DNA from: Prorocentrum cordatum
Lineage: Eukaryota; Sar; Dinophyceae; Prorocentrales; Prorocentraceae
Reading direction: 5' to 3'
Assembly: GCA_963575745.1 (NCBI GenBank)
Contig: CAUYUJ010012792.1
Coordinates: 339,090 to 403,089, forward strand
DNA: 64,000 bases
The translations under genes and the position numbers were made by a program. Positions 20,703-31,784 of the stretch are shown here, piece by piece (position 1 is the first letter of the stretch; every line of letters starts with the position of its first letter). Under the pieces are notes generated by a model, which was not told the origin of the DNA, ran no database searches, and worked only from the letters and a program-made list of their open reading frames with translations.

Positions 20703-20995
20703 CGATGATGATGATGATGATGGTGATGACGATGCTGATGCGGATGACGATGATGAGGCTGATGATGATGACGATGCTGCTGATGCTGCTGGTGATGATG
20801 CTGATGCTGATGCTGGGGATGTTGAGGATGATCATGACGATGATGATGAGGAGGATGAGGAGGAGGAGGAGCAGGAGACGGAGGGGGATGAGATGGAGGA
20901 TGAGGAGGAGGATGGGGGAGGGGGAGGAGGAGGAGGTTAAGGAGGAGAAGGGGGAGGGAGAGGAGGAGGAGTAGGAGCAGGAGGAGGAGGAGGAG
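19655..20995 (+). repeat. 1.3-kb (GAT)n-type array
   Basis: GAG/GAT, then GATGCT, GATGAT and GACGAT triplets, ending in GGA. Plus frames run hundreds of codons as Asp/Glu-, Met- or Leu/Met-rich strings with no complexity. These are repeat artefacts. The segment 20300-20360 (GCTGGCGCTGACGC) is slightly less repetitive. Confidence 0.95.
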
Positions 20996-21905
20996 GACTT
21001 GTGCAAACCCAAGAGTCACCAACGATGTTGAAATAAGCCCTCCCCCCATACTCCCTCTTCTCAGGTTCCTGCAACAGTTCATTTCCTCTGCGAGACCTGC
21101 CTCGCTCGAAGACATCCGTTTGAAGACCCTGAAGCATGCCAAGGCATTGTGCTCGGTATTCCAACGCCACGGATAAACCTGACTGTTGCATCTTGACGAT
21201 CCTGAATCGTGCCAGAACGCCATTCCTGGGACTTCACCGCGAATCATCGTAACTGTTGCGCCCCCATGCTCGTGAAGCTGTCCAAAACACAATTTCTGGT
21301 ACGCCGATCATGGGAATCCGTGAAAGTCTTGCATTTTTGAATAGGAATTTGCGCGGCGCTTAGGCGAGAGCCACATTTTGAAAAGGAGCCTCCCTCAATC
21401 CATGAAGCTCTTGCAAACTTTTAGCACGAGTGTGCGCGGCGCTCAGGGGAGGCCCCCATTTTGAAAAGGAACCGCCCTCACACACGAATGTGCGCGGCGC
21501 TCAGGCGAGCGCCACATGTTGAAAACCACCCGCCCTCAATCCGTGAAACCCTTGCAAATTTTAAACACGAATGTGCGCGGCGCTCAGGCGAGAGCCACAT
21601 GTTGAAAACCACCCGCCCTCAACCTGTGAAACTCTTGCAAATGTTGTAAACACATGTGCGCGGTGCTACGGCGAGAGCCACATGTTGAAAATCACCCGCC
21701 CTCAATCCGTGAAGCTCTTGCAAATGTTGAAAGCGAATGTGCGCGACGCTAAGGCGAGAGCCTTATTTTGAAAACCGCCCGCCCTCCATCTGCGAAGCTG
21801 TTGTCAAATGTTTAATTCAGCTTCAGGGTCATCAGGGTTGAGGAAGTCTCAGGCGAAACTCCCGGCCCGCCCTAAAAACTGGCTTCGGGGAGCGATAGGG
21901 AGAAT
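20996..21905. repeat. Dispersed 0.9-kb repeat D, copy 1
   Basis: Unique-looking 5' part (CCAAGAGTCACCAACGATGT onward), then about six tandem 80-85 bp subunits (AATGTGCGCGGCGCTCAGG, GCGAGAGCCACATGTTGAAA) at 21335-21790, then a tail (CTTCAGGGTCATCAGG). The whole order recurs at 55072-55858, also bracketed by GGA tracts on both sides. Confidence 0.9.
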
Positions 21906-21919
21906 TTGTTTATACTAAG

Positions 21920-22090
21920 GAGAAGGAATGGAGGCGGAGGAGGATGAGAAGGAGGAGAAGGAGGAGCAGGAGGAGGAGAAGGAGGAGGAGTAGGTGGAGG
22001 AGGAGCAGGAGGAGGAGGAGGAGGAGGATGAGGAAGAGGAGGAGGAAGAGGAAGAGGAGGAGGAGGAGGAGGAGCAGGAGTGAAGGTGAG
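21920..22090 (+). repeat. (GGA)n microsatellite
   Basis: GGA/GCA triplets right after repeat D. The span 22090-22450 is non-repetitive to TCCC-rich, with no convincing exon. Confidence 0.9.
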
Positions 22091-22454
22091 GAGGCGATGT
22101 ATGAGGAGTACGAGGAGCAGCCCATCCTGCACGGCCAGCACCTGTAGGGACCAGCAGAGAATCCCGTCTCCCTCCCCCCTGAAACCCGTTGGAACCTCCA
22201 AGAGGTCTCCTAACTGACCCGCGAACCTGACGACTTGTCCTCCTGATCTGTCCTCCGTACCCACTCGTCATCCTCCATCTCCTCCCCCTGTCCACTTTCG
22301 TCTCTCCCCCCTCTGCAGCCATGACAGAGCGACACATGAACAAGTATGTACCCTCCCTCCCACGCCTTCCTTTCCCGTCCACCCTTCCACACCTTCCTCC
22401 TCTCCTCTCCCCCCCTGAGGCCTCCCTCCCTCTCCTCCCTCCCCTCCCCTCCCC

Positions 22455-22946
22455 TCCATTCAGGAGGAGGGGGAGGAGGAAGAGGAGGAGGCGGAGGAGG
22501 AGGCTGATGAGGAGGAGGCTGATGAGGAGGAGGAGGAGGAGGAGGAGGAGGAGGAGGAGGAAGAGGCGGAGGAGAAGGGGGAGGAGGAGGCGGAACCGGG
22601 ATGATGCTGCTGTTGCTGATGATGATGCTGATGATGATGATGATGCTGATGGTGATGGTGATGCTGCTGATGATGATGATGCTGATGAAGCTGATGATGA
22701 TGATGCTGATGATGATGATGATGATGATGCTGATGATGATGATGATGATGACGATGATGATGATGACGATGATGATGATGATGACGATGATGCTGACGAT
22801 GTTGATGCTGACGAGGTTGTTGATTATGATGATGAAGTTGCTGCTGCTGATAATGATGATAATGGTGATGATGATGCTGATTATGCTGCTGACGCTGACG
22901 ATGATGCTGCTGCTGCTGATGATGCTGATGATGGTGATGATGATGG

Positions 22947-23029
<83 letters not shown>

Positions 23030-23520
23030 TTGAAGAGGAGGCATACTATGCTGATTATGATGATGATGCTGCTGCTGATGATGATGGTGGTGGTGATGAT
23101 GATGCTGCTGCTGCTGATGATGGTGGTGGTGGTGAGGAGGAGGAGGAGGAGGAGGAGGGAGGAGGAGGAGGAGGAGGAGGAGGAGGAAAAGAGGAGAGCG
23201 GGGAGGAGGGAGGAGGAGGAGGAGGAGGAGGAGGAGAGGAGGAGGAGGAGGAGGAGGAGGAGGAGAGAGGAGGAGGGGGAGGAGGAGGAGAGGAGGAGGA
23301 GGAGGAGGAGGAGGGGGAAGAGGAGGCGGAGGAGGCGGAGGCGGAGGTAGAGGAGGAGCAGGAGGAGGAGGAGGAGGTGGAGCAGCAGCAGGAGGAGGAG
23401 GGGGGAGCGGGAGCAGGAGGAGGAGGAGGAGGAGGGGAGGAGGAGGAGGAGGAGGAGGAGGAGGAGGAGATGGAGGAGGAGGAGGAGGAGGAGGAAAAGG
23501 AGGCGGAGGAAGGACCCCCT
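22455..23520 (+). repeat. GGA-GAT-GGA compound array
   Basis: (GGA)n 22455-22595, (GAT)n with GCT and GAC variants 22598-23125, (GGA)n 23126-23515. It sustains a 556-codon plus frame that is pure low complexity. Confidence 0.95.
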
Positions 23521-23522
23521 CC

Positions 23523-23660
23523 CAGCAGGAACGACGTCTGCGGAGACCAGCTGAAGCCCCCCCGCCGCCCGAGCTTTGCCGACTTGGTCACAATCTGCAG
23601 CCAGCGCTCCAGCGTCGTCAGCTTCGAGCCCTCCTCCTTCCAGGAACAGGCGCTTCGGAT
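23523..23660 (-). CDS. Candidate internal exon, minus strand
   Basis: Non-repetitive island between two arrays. The minus strand reads SACSWKEEGSKLTTLERWLQ, IVTKSAKLGRRGGFSWSPQ and TSFLLGG, with a good helix pattern. The plus alternative (RNDVCGDQLKPPRRPSFADL) is also open. The minus frame looks more natural. No borders or family are certain. Confidence 0.35.
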
Positions 23661-24110
23661 GCCGCCGCCGTCGTCGTCGCCGTCGTCGTCGTCGTCGTCG
23701 CCCCCCCCGCCGCCGCCGCCGCCGCCGCCTGTCGTCGCGGCCGCCGTCGCCGCCGCCCGCCGCCGTCGCCCGTCGCCGTCGCCGTCGTTGGCGTGGTGGT
23801 GGTGGTGGTGGTCTTCGTCGTCGTGCCCACGTGTGCCCACGCCGCGGGAGCGGGCGCCCATCTCCAGGGGGGGTGGAGGGGCGGTCGCGCGCGGGAGGCT
23901 CGAGGAGGAGGGAGGAGGAGAGGGGGAGGGGAGGCGGAGGAGGAGGAGCAGGAGGAGGAGGCACCAGGCGGAGGAGGAACGAGGAGGATGAGGGGGATGG
24001 AGGAGCGCGAGGAGATTCTGAAGGAAGGTGGGGCAGAGGGAAACCGATCGGAATAGGAGTGCGCGTCGCGCATCCTCCTCCTCCCCCTCCTCCTCCTCCT
24101 CCTCCTTCAA
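23660..24110. repeat. GTC/CCG and GGA/TCC low-complexity tracts
   Basis: CGTCGT and CCGCCG to about 23800, a GTGGTG patch, then GGA/GAG to 24000 and TCC at 24068-24105. The joints contain no convincing exon. Confidence 0.85.
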
Positions 24111-24361
24111 GGGGGGGGATCGATTAACCTCGGGTTGAGTCGCAGCCCGATGCGTGCTTATCGTGTCCAGCTCCGCCAGCAGCACGCTGCAGTGTGTCGG
24201 TCCTCACTGCACCGCCTGCGTCGTGCTGAAGGGCTTCTGTTGACAAACACACGTTGGCGCAGCAGCGCGTTCTGAGGATCACCGAGAAGAGCGAGGCCCG
24301 ATGCTCGAGTTGTCTGGCTTAACGGGGAGGGGGGGGGATCGAAGACGAACCGACTGCAAGC

Positions 24362-24522
24362 GCATCAGCTTTCGGAAGTCCGCGCGGACTGCGGATCTCT
24401 TGCGTCTGCGTTGGCCCTCCCCCCTGGCGCGGACCGCGCCGGGGGCGGCGCCTGAGGCGCCCCCAAGGGTCCAGCGCCGATCCAAGCACTCGCCGCGGAC
24501 CTCCAACAGTTTATGCTGATGC
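24362..24522. repeat. Fold-back element F, copy B
   Basis: Outer GCATCAGC at 24362 pairs with GCTGATGC at 24515-24522. The arms TTCGGAAGTCCGCGCGGAC and CCGCGGACCTCC flank a GC-rich centre with GGCGCC palindromes. Confidence 0.8.
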
Positions 24523-24749
24523 AGTTTTCGGTTCCCTCAGGAAGGTGGGCATCCTGGGGCACCCTCGTCGCCACGGCTGGATCCGCCTCAAATCTGGTTC
24601 GCGCACGCCCCTGGAAGGTCAGGGGATTGATCATCGGAGGAAGGAGGACGGGAAGGGTTGAGGAGGAGGAGGAGGAGGAGGATCAGCAGCAGCAGGAAGA
24701 TGATACTCCAGACCATTAGCATGTGACATTTTAAGTTTTTCGTTTGTTG

Positions 24750-24900
24750 TTATGGTCTCTCTCACTCTCTTTCTTTCTGCCTGCTTCCTTTTTTGTATCG
24801 CTCTCTCCTTCGTTATGCATACATATATATATGTATATATTCATTATCTTTCTCTCTCTCTCTATATATATATTGACATATAGATATATGAAGGTATCTA
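24750..24900. repeat. CT and AT microsatellites
   Basis: (CT)n and ATATAT tracts giving hydrophobic shadow frames. Confidence 0.85.
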
Positions 24901-24912
24901 TTGCTATCCCTC

Positions 24913-25150
24913 TCACAGACAAGCTCTCTCTTTCTCGTTGTCGCTGCCCTCGTCCTCTGCCCTGGGGCCTCCCCAGTGACGCCAGCCCTCAGCCACCCAC
25001 ACATTTCCTTCGCGAGCCATATCTGGAAAATAGGCGGTGGGCCGTCCCGGCCCCCTACGTAAGTGGTGTGCGCGTGCACCGTTGTTGTTGTTGTTGGTGC
25101 GGGCCGCAATTTGACCCTCGTTGGGGCGCGCTCCGTTTTGCGTCCAAGGT
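24913..25150 (-). CDS. Candidate minus-strand 3' exon
   Basis: Reads ARPNEGQIAARTNNNNNGA, RPTAYFPDMAREGNVWVAEG, WRHWGGPRAEDEGSDNEKE and a stop near 24913. The Asn run comes from a short (GTT)n at 25081-25096. Trp/Glu/Asp-rich balance supports coding. Family unknown. Confidence 0.35.
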
Positions 25151-25229
25151 ATTGAAGGGGGGGATGATGGGGGGAGAACGTGGAAGAGTGACACTGCGAG
25201 AAGGAATAGGGTAGTGGATCTGTAGACGG

Positions 25230-25630
25230 AGGCGGAGGGAGGCCCGAAAAAGGATGAGAAGGATGAGGAGGAGTAGGAGGAGGAGGAGGAGGAGGAGGAG
25301 AAGGAGGAGGAGGAGGAGGAGGAGTTGGAGGAGGAGGCGGAGGTGGAGGCGGCGTCGGAGGCGGAGGAGGAAGAAGCGGAGGAGGAGGAGGAAGAGGAGG
25401 AGGCGTAGGCGTGGGAGGAGGAGGAGGAGGGGGAGGAGGAGGCGGATGCGGAGGATGCGGCGGAGGAGGAGGAGGATGAGGAGAAGGAGGAGGCGGCGGA
25501 GGAGGAGGCGGAGGAGGAGCAGGAGGAGGAGGAGGCGGAGGCGGAGGCGGAGGCGGAGGCGGAGGCGGAGGCGGAGGAGGAGGCGGGTTGAGTTGGAGGA
25601 GGAGGAGGAGGAGGACGACGAGGAGAAGGA
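25230..25630 (+). repeat. (GGA)n/(GGAGGC)n array
   Basis: GGA with regular GGCGGAGGC variants, ending in GACGACGAG. Confidence 0.95.
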
Positions 25631-25989
25631 CTAGGCGTTGGCAGAGGACCGGGGGTCGTCGTCGGAGGAGGTGGATGACCATACGGAATCCAACCACCAA
25701 TATTTGTAAGTAACATGTTAGCCAACGCAGGTCCAACACAGTGTGTGATTTAGCATTATGTGTAGTGCAATCGATGTGGGGCAATCTATTTCGTGCAACC
25801 TATGTGGTGCAACATGTGCGGTGCAATCTATGTGTGGTGAAGTCCATATGGTCCGACCTATGTTATGCAATCTATGCTGTGAAACTGATTTTTACCCATG
25901 GTTTGAAACATCCCATGCTCTTGCAAACATCCCACCCACCCACCCGCAACTTGGTTTGCAAAACCTCTTAAGACCGTGACGGTGGGTAC

Positions 25990-26590
25990 CAAATGACAAC
26001 GATGACGACGATGACGACGCCGACGACGACGACGACAACCACGACACCGACACCGACGACGACGATGTCAACGACGCCGACGACGACGACGAAGACGACG
26101 ACAAAACAACGACGACGACGCCGACTTCGACGACGACGACGCCGACGTCGACGACGACGACGAAGACGAGGACGACGTCGCCATCGAAGACGGCGACGAG
26201 GGAGGAGGGAGGACGACGACGGCGACAACGACGACAACGACGACAACGACGAGGGAGGAGGGAGGAAGGCGACGACGCGAACGACGAAGAAGGAGGAAGG
26301 ACGGCGACGCCGACGACGACAACGACGAGGGAGGAGGGGAGACGACGACGACAACGACGACGACGACGACGGCGACGAAATAGGAGGGACGACGACGAGA
26401 CGCCGACGACGGACGACGACGACGACGAGGGAAGAGGAAGAGACCACGGAGACAACGACGACGGAAACGACCACAACGAAAACAAAGACGATGACGACGA
26501 ACACGAGGAAAGACAGAGGACGACGTAGGCGACGACGACGACGCGGGAGGAGGGAGGACGGCGACGACGACGACGACGACGCAAACGCAC
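25990..26590. repeat. (GAC)n array within the macrosatellite
   Basis: Degenerate GACGAC with GAGGGAGGAGGGAGGACG interruptions. It occupies the same position after landmark L2 as the array at 35770-36180. Confidence 0.9.
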
Positions 26591-28432
26591 GCGCGCACAC
26601 TTTTGTTGAAAATCCGTGTTGCGAAACCTTGAGTTTTTGTAGGTTTTTTGGGCACACGATTGTGCAATCCTTCCGAAACCGATGGGTTTTGAATGATTTC
26701 TGCAGACGCGCGCGACGACTCGCGCGTCTGCACTTCGTCCAATTTGTTGCAGAGGATTCTCGCGACGGGACACGCGCAAGGGCGTTCGACAGATTTCGAC
26801 ATGCGAGCGCGCGAAGCCCGTTTGATAGTATTTTGTGAAAATCTTGAAAAGCCGATGGTTTTCTTAAGATTTCGCAAGAGCTCGCGCGGAAGTTGTTTTA
26901 GCAAATCTGTGTCGCGAAACCATCTTTTTTTGAAAACTCGATTGCGAAATCCTTCCGACACCACGGTTTTTGAAGCATGTCGGCATGCGCGCGCGACGAC
27001 GCGCGCGTCTTCGGTTTTTTTGTTCAAGGGATTCGCGAAACAGTCTTATGTTAGAACAAAAGATGCCCCCGCGTATCGTTTTTTTTTGTTTTGTTTTTTT
27101 TTATTTACCAAACAATGGAACTTCAGGGGGTCGATACCGGCCCCCCTGGGATAGTGTAAATTCATAGTTAGGATGGACATGTGGTCATAATCATATAGGA
27201 TCTGCATACCCGCAAGGGGGACCGATAACGCGGGGGGGGGGGGTAGAGTCTATTTTCTTTTTAGAAAGGAGAATCTGTGTCACGGGACCAATTGTATGCA
27301 ATGTATGCGGTGCGATCGATGTTTTGGCACACGTGTTGTGCGATGTATGTTGTGCAATCGTAACATGGTGCAATCGCGATTGTGCAAGTGATATTTTTTA
27401 CAAACCAGCTGACGCACTCCATGCTCTTACAACCATCCCACCCACCCATCCGCAACTTGGTTTGCACAACCCATGCGGTGGCGATTGCGATGCATGCTCG
27501 GCGTTGGCTGGTGCATCTCTGCGGCCGCGCCAACCCAAGGATGCGCGCGCAGCGGCCAGCTAGTTTAGAGCGAACGACGCGGCCGCGGTGGCGCTGACCG
27601 CTGGGCACACCCCAGCGGGCACTTCAGTGCGAGTCGGCAACTTGGGCGGGCGCGGTATCATGGCAACGTCGACGACGGTAGACACGATGATGATCGTAGA
27701 GATGCTAGTGACGATGTTGACAACGACGACGTCGCGGCCAGTCCAGTGCCGGCGCCGAAGCTGATCACGCCAACGACGATGACGGCGCCCTCGCGTCGGT
27801 GATGAAGGTTTTGGCAATAGTTTGACGCGCGCGCGGCCGACGCGCGAGAGCAGCCCGCTTGAATTATTTGACGTTGTTCGTGCCCTCCCCCCCCCCCAGA
27901 GCGCGCGCAAGGCGGCGCGAATGATTCCGGAATGCGGCGCCAAAGGCCCGCTTGGCAGAATTCCGTGAACATGTTGACAAACCGACTCTTTGCTTAAATG
28001 CGCAAGAGCGCGAGCGCGCGATTTTTTTGAAAACGGATGCTGCGAAACCATGTGGTTTTATCAGCCTTTGGGTCACTCGGTTTTGGAATTCTTACGCAAC
28101 CGAAGGTTTTTGACGGATTTAGGCATGCGCGCGACGGCGCGCGCGTGCACTTCGCCTCGTTCTTTTGCAGGGGATCTTCGCGACGGCAAGCGCGCAATGG
28201 CGTTCGAACGATTTCGACACGTGCGCGCGCGAAGCCCGTTTAGTAGCGTTTCTTTTGAGCATGTTGAGAAACCAACGGTTCCCCCAATAATTCGCAAGAG
28301 CGCGCGCGAAAGTTTTTCCCAACCATCCTGTGGTGTTGGGTCCTCGTTTTGAAGAGACGGTGCCCCGCGTCTCCTCCCGCTGCCCCCTCCTCCTCCCCCT
28401 CCTCCCTCCTCCCTGCGTTTCACCCGCCCAGT

Positions 28433-29605
28433 TCAGCGTTTCGTGGCCCCATAGGGAGCTCCACCGAAGGCCCCAGTGGCAGGGTTCGCATGGCGGCCCC
28501 GCGTTTTGGCGCTCCCCTCACACGGTTCGTAGCCCCATAGGGAGCTCCACCGAAAGGCCCCGGTGGCAGGGTTCGCATGGCGGCCCCGCACCATTTTGGC
28601 GCACCCCTCACACGGTTCGTGGCCCCATAGGGGGTTCCACCGAACGCCCCAGTGGCAGGGTTCGCATGGCGGCCCCGCGCCATTTTGGCGCACCCCTCAC
28701 GGTTTGTGGCCCCGTAGGGAGCTCCACCGAAGGCTCCAGAGGCAGGGTTCGCATGGCGGCCCCGCGCCAGTTTGGTGCACCCCTCACACGGTTCGTGGCC
28801 CCATAAGGAGCTCCACCGAAAGGCCCCAGTGGCAGGGTTCGCATGGCGGCCCCGCGCGTCTTGGAGCACCCCTCGCACGGCTCTCGGCCCCATAGGGGGC
28901 TCCGCCGAAGGCCCCAGAGGCAGGGTTCGCATGGCGGCCCCGCGCCAGTTTGGTGCACCTCTCGCACAGGTCGTGGCCCCATAGGGAGCTCCACCGAAGG
29001 CCCCCGTGGCAGGGTTCGCACGGCGGCCCCGCGCCATTTTGGCGCACCCCTCACACGGTTCGTGGCCCCATAAGGAGCTCCACCGAAGGCCCCAGTGGCA
29101 GGGTTCGCACGGCGGCCCCGCGCCAGTTTGGTGCACCCCTGACGCGGTTCGTGGCTCCATAAGGAGCTCCACCGAAAGGCCCCAGTGGCAGGGTTCGCAT
29201 GGCGGCCCCGCGCCATTTTGGCGCACCCCTCGCACGGTTCGTGGCTCCATAGGGGGCGACGGCCCCAGGGGCAGGGTTCGCATGGCGGCCCCGCGCCAGT
29301 TTGGTGCACCCTTCACACGGTTCGTGGCCCCATAGGGAGTTCCACCAAACGCCCCAGTGGCAGGGTTCGCATGGCGGCCCCGCGCCATTTTGGGGTACCC
29401 CTCACACGGTTCGCGGCCCCATAGGGAGTTCCACGGAACGCCCCAGTGGCAGGGTTCGCATGGCGGCCCCGCGCCAGTTTGGAGCACCCCTTCACACGGT
29501 TCGTGGCCCCATAGGGAGCTCCACCGAAGGCCCCAGAGGCAGGGTTTGCATGGCGGCCCCGCGCCAGTTTGGTGCACCTCTCACACGGTTCGTGGCCCCA
29601 TGAGG
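28433..29605. repeat. 90-bp minisatellite, 13 copies
   Basis: Unit CGGTTCGTGGCCCCATAGGG, AGCTCCACCGAAGGCCCCAG, TGGCAGGGTTCGCATGGCGG, CCCCGCGCCATTTTGGCGCA, repeated 13 times with lengths of about 82-93. It interrupts one macrosatellite unit. The minus strand stays open for 385 codons, but the repeated peptide changes frame between units, so it is not a protein. Confidence 0.95.
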
Positions 29606-31193
29606 AATTCCCCCTGCTTCGTCCCACCTGCCCTGCGGTTTTCACACTTGCGTATGGTTGGGTCCTTCGCCTGGATAATTTTTTGGGTGCTTGTTGTTTT
29701 GCTGCGAGCCCTTGTGTTCTTGAGTGTTTTTTTGGGGCGCTCGATTGTTGAATCTTTACGAAATCGCAGGTTTTTGACGGATTCTGGCATGCGTGCGCGA
29801 CGGCGCGCGCGTGCACTTCGTCATACTTGTTTGCGAGTGCCCATGGGAAATCTGATGACTTGCAATGTGCGAGCGCGCGCGTAGCATTTGTTGCAAAGGA
29901 TGTCTGGGGGGGGGGGGGGTGCGGGGGGGCGCGATGCCGGCTCTGCTGGAATGGCGCGAATTATATTTAGGATGGGCGATGGGGCAGAGGCGCATGTAAA
30001 TTGCAATGCGCAAAGGGGCGCCGATAAGTTCGCGAGGGGGGGGTGGGGGGTGGGTAGAGTGAATTTTTTAGAAGGATATTCAATGTGGTGCAACATATGT
30101 CTCGCAATAGTTTTCTACAGACGAGCTGGCGCACTCCATGCTCTTGCAAACGCCCCGCCCGCCCACTCGCAACTTGGTTTGCAAAGGCCATGCGGTGGCG
30201 ATTGCGATGCGCGCTGGGCGTTGGCTGGTGCATCTCTGCGGCCGCGCCGCTTCAAGCGCGCGGCGGCCAGATAGTTGAGCGCGACCGACGCGGCCGCGGT
30301 GGCGCTGACCGCTGGGCACGTCCCAGCGGGTGCTTCAGTGCGAGTCGGCCGATGATAATAGTAGCGATGCTGGTGGCGATGTTGACGACGACGACGTCGC
30401 GGCCAGCGCGGGCGCCGATGCCGATCGCGCCGACGACGATGGCGGCGCCCTCGCGTCGGTGGTGCAGATTTTGGGAAGAGTTTGACGCGCGCGCGCGGCC
30501 GACGCGCGAGAGTGACCCGCGTGGCATTTTTTGACAACGGGTCGTGCCTCCAGCGCGCGCGCAAGGGCGCGCGAGTGATTTCGGCGTGCGGTGCCGCGGC
30601 CCCGTTCGGCAGAATTCCATGACGATGTAAAAAAAAAACTTGTTCTTTTCTGATGGAGCCGCGCGAGCGCGCCCGCGAGCTTTGTTTTAAAACTGATGTT
30701 GCGGAACCATGTGTTTTCTTTTTTTTTCCTGCAAAACACTCGGTTTTGACATCGTTACGAAACCAATGGTTTTAAACTGGTTTCGGCACGCGGGCGCGAC
30801 GATGCGCGCGCGTGCACCTCGCCCCGACTGTTGCAGACGATTCTCGCGACGGCGCGCGCGCAAGGTCGTCCGAGCGATTGCGACATGCGCGCGCGAAGCC
30901 AGTTTGGTCGCACCTTCTGAAAAAAAAGAAGGTCGAATACTTCTGGGTGAGAAGAATATCGCTAGAGCGCGTGCGCAGTTTTTCAAAACAGAAAGATTCT
31001 TTCGCAATGGAATATTCCGTTTATTCTTTCGCAGTGGATTCTTCAAAGTTGTTCGGTTTTTGATGACCGATTGCGCTCGCATAGCGTTATTTGCAGAGGG
31101 TGGCGGAGGGGGGGGCGGGGGGGCGATGCCGGCTGGGCCGGGGTGGCCGGAATCTAAATCTAGGGCGAGCGACGGGGCGGGATCGCAAGTGAA

Positions 31194-31784
31194 TTGCGTG
31201 TCCACAGGGGGGCCGATCTGTTCGCCATCGGGGGGGTGGTGGAGGCTACTTTGTTGGTAAAAAGGAGAAGCTGCGCGGTGCACTTGGCCGCGCTGCGCCG
31301 CGCGCGACCGCCTCCCATGCTCGTGCAAACGTCCCGCCCTCCCACCCGCATCTTGGTCGACAAAACTCATGAGGTCGCGACTGCAGTCGCAGCGTGGAGC
31401 TCGTCCGCAAATGTCAACGAGACCGCTGGCGCGCGGGCCCTCGCGGCGCGGGCAAAGTCCATCCTGAAGGAGACAGCGCAGACGACGGCGTCGACAGACG
31501 AGGATGAGGTGGTTGGCAGAACTCAGGTCGCGAGTGCAGTTACAGCGCGAAGCTCCTCCAAATTTTCCATCGCGCTCATGGGCCCGCGGGCGCTCGTCGC
31601 GCGGGCAAGGTCCACGTTGCGGGGGGCGGCGCGGACGGCGGCGTCGACGAACGACGACGAGAATGATGGCGACGCTTCCGACGGCAATGATGGCGATGAC
31701 GGCGCCCCGCATGGCGTTCTTCGGCAGGGATCGCGCTTCTGGAAAGCGTTGAGAACTTTTAAGTGGAAAGCCATGGTTTTTTAA
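31194..31784 (+). CDS. Possible ORF with duplicated 50-residue module inside the macrosatellite
   Basis: From about 31365 to TAA 31782-31784 the plus frame gives two tandem modules: VATAVAAWSSSANVNETAG..ARALAARAKSILKETAQ and VASAVTARSSSKFSIALMG..RALVARARSTLRGAARTA. Each is followed by TAST(D/N) and an acidic patch, ending GSRFWKALRTFKWKAMVF. Helix-forming and Ala-rich. The minus strand is open as well. This unit lacks the sequence found there in other units, so it is either a diverged unit or an inserted gene piece. Confidence 0.3.
   Translation: MRVHRGADLFAIGGVVEATLLVKRRSCAVHLAALRRARPPPMLVQTSRPPTRILVDKTHEVATAVAAWSSSANVNETAGARALAARAKSILKETAQTTASTDEDEVVGRTQVASAVTARSSSKFSIALMGPRALVARARSTLRGAARTAASTNDDENDGDASDGNDGDDGAPHGVLRQGSRFWKALRTFKWKAMVF

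Noticed and set aside
22321-23991. A 556-codon plus-strand frame, and similar long frames at 19654-20358, 37760-39259 and 40452-42029
   Set aside because: They are translations of GGA/GAT arrays (poly-Asp/Glu), equally long in other frames as Met- or Arg-rich strings, with no complex sequence.
28420-29577. A 385-codon minus-strand frame with a repeating 30-residue unit
   Set aside because: The 90-bp minisatellite units are not all multiples of three, and the peptide switches between three frames along its length, so there is no selection for one protein.
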